IMG/VR virus record: IMGVR_UViG_3300030430_003264
Span: 1 to 30,511 of that record
Reading direction: 5' to 3' (one strand)
DNA length: 30,511 nucleotides
Source of the DNA: a virus
Shown here: in pieces, positions 28,115 to 30,511 of the stretch
Layout: each line of letters starts with the position of its first letter
Position numbering within the stretch: position 1 is the first letter of the stretch
Program-made: the position numbers and the translations under genes
The notes under the pieces: model-generated
Databases searched by the model: none
Told to the model about the DNA's origin: nothing
What the model saw: only the letters and a program-made list of their open reading frames with translations

Positions 28115-30511
28115 ATGTCCGAAAGAACACAAAGTAGTATTCCGTTTGTAGGCTTACACGCTCATAGCGGAACGGGTAGCCCTTTTGATGGACTCGGCTA
28201 TCCTGGCGAGCATATGGACTTCGCCTATCAGAATGGTAATGATGCTCTTGCCCTGACTGATCACGGTAACATGAATGGATTTGCTTATCAAGTTCAGCAC
28301 GCTCAAAAGATGATGAAAGAGGGCAAAGACTTTAAGCCTATCTTTGGTGTCGAAGCTTACTTCCTGCCTAGCATCGAAGAGTGGCGCGAGGAACTAGAGC
28401 GCGTCAAAGAAGATAAGAAAGCAAAGAAATCGATTGATAAGTCGGCTTCTGGAACAACTATTGAGAATGAAGAAAACAAAAGAGAAGTTAAAAATATTCT
28501 TAATCGTCGTCGCCATCTTATCTTATTAGCGCAGAACCAAAAAGGTTTGAATAATATTTTTTCTCTCGTATCTAAATCCTACAGAGAAGAAAACTTCTAT
28601 CGCTTCCCGCGTATTGATTACGCTATGCTTAAAGAGCACAACGAAGGTGTAATCGCAGCTTCGGCCTGTCTTGGCGGCGTATATGCTGGAAACTTCTGGG
28701 AAAACCGTGAAGAGGGCGAAGAAGCTGTACTTAATGCTATGCGCGAGACAACCAGGAATATGGTTGATATTTTTGGCGATCGCTGGTACGGTGAACTTCA
28801 ATGGAACAATGTACCCGAACAGCATCAATTAAACCGCCTAATTGTAAAAGTTTGTGATGAATTTGGCGTTGAATTAATTTCTACGGCTGATAGTCACTAT
28901 CCAAACAGAACAGCCTGGAAAGATCGAGAACTTTACAAAAGACTAGGTTGGTTAAGCAGGGGTATGCCTAAGTGGGCAACAAACACGGAACTCCCGGAAG
29001 GCGTCGAAGAAATTGGTTACGAATTGTTTCCAAAGAATGGCGATCAAATGTGGGAGGCATACAAAGAATATTCACAAAAAGCAGGAGTAGAATACGATGA
29101 TAATATTATCCGAAGATCTATTGAAAGAACGCATCAAATCGCTCATGAGCGGATTGAAAAGTTTATGCCTGATAACACAGTTCGTCTCCCGAACTTTGTT
29201 GTTCCCGCTGGCCAAACTCCCGATAGAGCCCTTGTCGCTGCTTGTGTGGATGGGCTTAGAGAGCTTGGGTTAACTAATAAAAAAGAATATGTTGATCGAC
29301 TAAAAGAAGAGATGAATGTAATTAGCGAACGAGGCTTTAGTAAATATTTTTTAACTATGAAGTCTATTGCTGATAAAGCAACTGACGTACAACTTACAGG
29401 TGCAGGCCGAGGATCTGCGGCAGGTTCATTGGTTGCTTATGCCCTTGGCATCACACAGGTTGACCCTATCAAGTATAATCTTCTATTCTCTCGTTTTATG
29501 ACAAAAGATTCAAAAGATTATCCTGACATTGATTATGATGTGTCTAGCCCAATGGAGCTAAAAGAAATGCTGATTGATGAGTGGGGTGGTAATACTGTTG
29601 TGCCAATCTCCAACTTCAATAAACTGCAGCTGCGCTCTTTGATTAAAGATATTGCAAAGTTCTACGAGGTACCGTTCACAGAGGCTAATGCTGTGACTTC
29701 TAAAATGTTGGCCGAGGCAACACCAATTGCTAAAAAGAAACATGGCATAAAGGCTGGTATATATGCGCCCACATTTGAAGAGGTGATGGAATATTCTGAT
29801 TCGCTTAAAGCGTTTCTCCGAAAGTATCCAAAGATTAAAACTCACGTCGAGGCTTTGGTCGGTGAGGTTCGTTCTGTATCTCGTCACGCTGGTGGTGTAG
29901 TTATTGGCGAAGAGTTAGATAAGTATATGCCGCTTATTAACTCTGGTGGTGTAACCCAAACGCCTTGGTCCGAAGGCCAACACGTTCGGCAGTTGGAGCC
30001 GATGGGTTTTATTAAGTTTGATATTCTTGGTCTTTCGACATTAAAAATGATCGAGGGCTCTGTCTATCATATTTTAAAGAAACAGGGAAACCCAGATCCC
30101 AGCTTTGAGGACATTAAAAAGTTTTATAATGAAAACTTACATCCTGATAGTATTAATCTAAAAGACAAGAATGTCTATGAGAATATCTTTTGGAAAGGTA
30201 AGTGGGCAGGTATCTTTCAGTTCGCAGAGAAAGGCGCTCAGAACTTTTGTAAAAGAACAAAACCAAAGAACATTATTGATATCGCCTCTATCACTTCTAT
30301 CTATCGTCCTGGTCCGCTCTCCGCGAACGTTCATGAAGATTTTGTAGAAGCAAAAGAAAACCCAAGAAGTATCCGCTATGGTCATGATATTGTAAAAGAA
30401 GTTACAAAAGAAACTTATGGCTTTCTTATTTTCCAAGAGCAGATTGCTTTGCTAGCTCACAGACTGGGCAAAGACTTGTCTCTGGATGAAGGTAACAAAC
30501 TTCGCAAGCTA
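28115..30511 (+). CDS. dnaE: DNA polymerase III alpha subunit (family C), 3' truncated by window end
   Basis: An open frame of 799 codons running to the last base with no stop. GGAGA is upstream of ATG 28115. An N-terminal PHP domain is visible: 'FVGLHAHSGTGSPFDGLGYP' (HxH at 15-17), 'ALALTDHGNMNGFAYQVQHA' and a later ADSHYP. The palm has 'GAGRGSAAGSLVAYALGITQ' near 430-450. Catalytic Asp471 and Asp473 lie in YPDIDYDV, matching E. coli D401/D403, and Asp636 in 'GFIKFDILGLSTL' matches D555. 'FGIFQFAEKG'-type and 'SIYRPGPLSANVHEDF' segments follow the bacterial order. All catalytic acids are present, so it should be an active polymerase. The clamp-binding and OB regions would lie beyond the window. 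No epsilon-type exonuclease domain is in the visible part; PHP may proofread. Confidence 0.93.
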   Translation, partial: MSERTQSSIPFVGLHAHSGTGSPFDGLGYPGEHMDFAYQNGNDALALTDHGNMNGFAYQVQHAQKMMKEGKDFKPIFGVEAYFLPSIEEWREELERVKEDKKAKKSIDKSASGTTIENEENKREVKNILNRRRHLILLAQNQKGLNNIFSLVSKSYREENFYRFPRIDYAMLKEHNEGVIAASACLGGVYAGNFWENREEGEEAVLNAMRETTRNMVDIFGDRWYGELQWNNVPEQHQLNRLIVKVCDEFGVELISTADSHYPNRTAWKDRELYKRLGWLSRGMPKWATNTELPEGVEEIGYELFPKNGDQMWEAYKEYSQKAGVEYDDNIIRRSIERTHQIAHERIEKFMPDNTVRLPNFVVPAGQTPDRALVAACVDGLRELGLTNKKEYVDRLKEEMNVISERGFSKYFLTMKSIADKATDVQLTGAGRGSAAGSLVAYALGITQVDPIKYNLLFSRFMTKDSKDYPDIDYDVSSPMELKEMLIDEWGGNTVVPISNFNKLQLRSLIKDIAKFYEVPFTEANAVTSKMLAEATPIAKKKHGIKAGIYAPTFEEVMEYSDSLKAFLRKYPKIKTHVEALVGEVRSVSRHAGGVVIGEELDKYMPLINSGGVTQTPWSEGQHVRQLEPMGFIKFDILGLSTLKMIEGSVYHILKKQGNPDPSFEDIKKFYNENLHPDSINLKDKNVYENIFWKGKWAGIFQFAEKGAQNFCKRTKPKNIIDIASITSIYRPGPLSANVHEDFVEAKENPRSIRYGHDIVKEVTKETYGFLIFQEQIALLAHRLGKDLSLDEGNKLRKL

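Noticed and set aside
1-30511. tRNA genes, CRISPR arrays, insertion sequences, integrase or attachment sites
   Set aside because: None could be recognised on either strand; no regularly spaced repeats, transposase-like or integrase-like proteins, or cloverleaf sequences were seen by eye.

Overview
This window is part of a tailed-phage genome: a contractile-tailed, distantly T4-related virus (a 'far-T4' myovirus type) with a low-GC genome. Every supported gene is on the + strand and genes are tightly packed, often overlapping by 1-17 bases. The T4 relationship rests on the sheath/tube/baseplate block, a UvsX-like recombinase, a T4-style single-strand binding protein and a DnaB-type helicase. 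The DNA polymerases are not T4-like. A small family A polymerase domain and a bacterial-type family C polymerase (DnaE) replace the family B gp43. The class II ribonucleotide reductase, Lys/Asn/Phe-rich proteins and near-consensus TTGACA/TATAAT promoters suggest a phage of an aquatic, probably Gram-negative bacterium. The host cannot be named from the sequence.

Layout. Positions 1-13879 are the tail module: contractile sheath (5'-truncated), two tandem tail-tube paralogues, a T4-baseplate-family protein with an overlapping downstream frame at a seven-T run (possible frameshifted tail-assembly chaperone), a small unknown protein, a tape-measure-like protein, a tube-initiator-like protein, a gp53/LysM-like protein, a 1054-aa hub-like protein and a 464-aa unknown. 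Positions 13879-19481 hold replication and recombination genes: family A polymerase domain, a divergent FtsZ/tubulin-fold protein, gp32-like SSB followed by a strong terminator, a zinc-ribbon protein, an unknown, UvsX and a flap endonuclease. Positions 19478-20390 hold small accessory genes: an HExxH protein and two short exported proteins, one forming a self-contained promoter-gene-terminator unit. Positions 20432-23722 are the helicase and the B12-dependent ribonucleotide reductase. Positions 23730-28053 are accessory genes: a Cys/Tyr-rich lipoprotein that may be translated from a leaderless mRNA, a small helical protein, a GroES-like co-chaperonin, a lytic transglycosylase-like protein, a Rossmann-like plus nucleotidyltransferase-like pair, a 36-aa membrane protein, a protein with a GNAT-like segment, and an unknown. 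From 28115 to the window end is the first 799 residues of a DNA polymerase III alpha subunit with its own promoter.

Regulation. Four intergenic sites fit TTGAC(A/T)-17 bp-TAnnnT and would be read by the host housekeeping RNA polymerase. They precede accessory or replication genes. A different motif, ACTATTTA followed by T/C/A-rich bases, lies directly before four genes, three of them within the start codon's immediate upstream bases. It is a candidate phage late promoter. No tRNA, rRNA, CRISPR array, insertion sequence or minus-strand gene could be supported, and there is no gene-free stretch longer than about 100 bases.

Most interesting points: a degenerate FtsZ-fold protein inside the replication module; two DNA polymerases of different families; the putative +1/-2 frameshift in the tail chaperone position; the late-promoter-like motif fused to start codons; the small 'moron' unit; and a pair of overlapping, mutually exclusive hairpins inside the hub gene.
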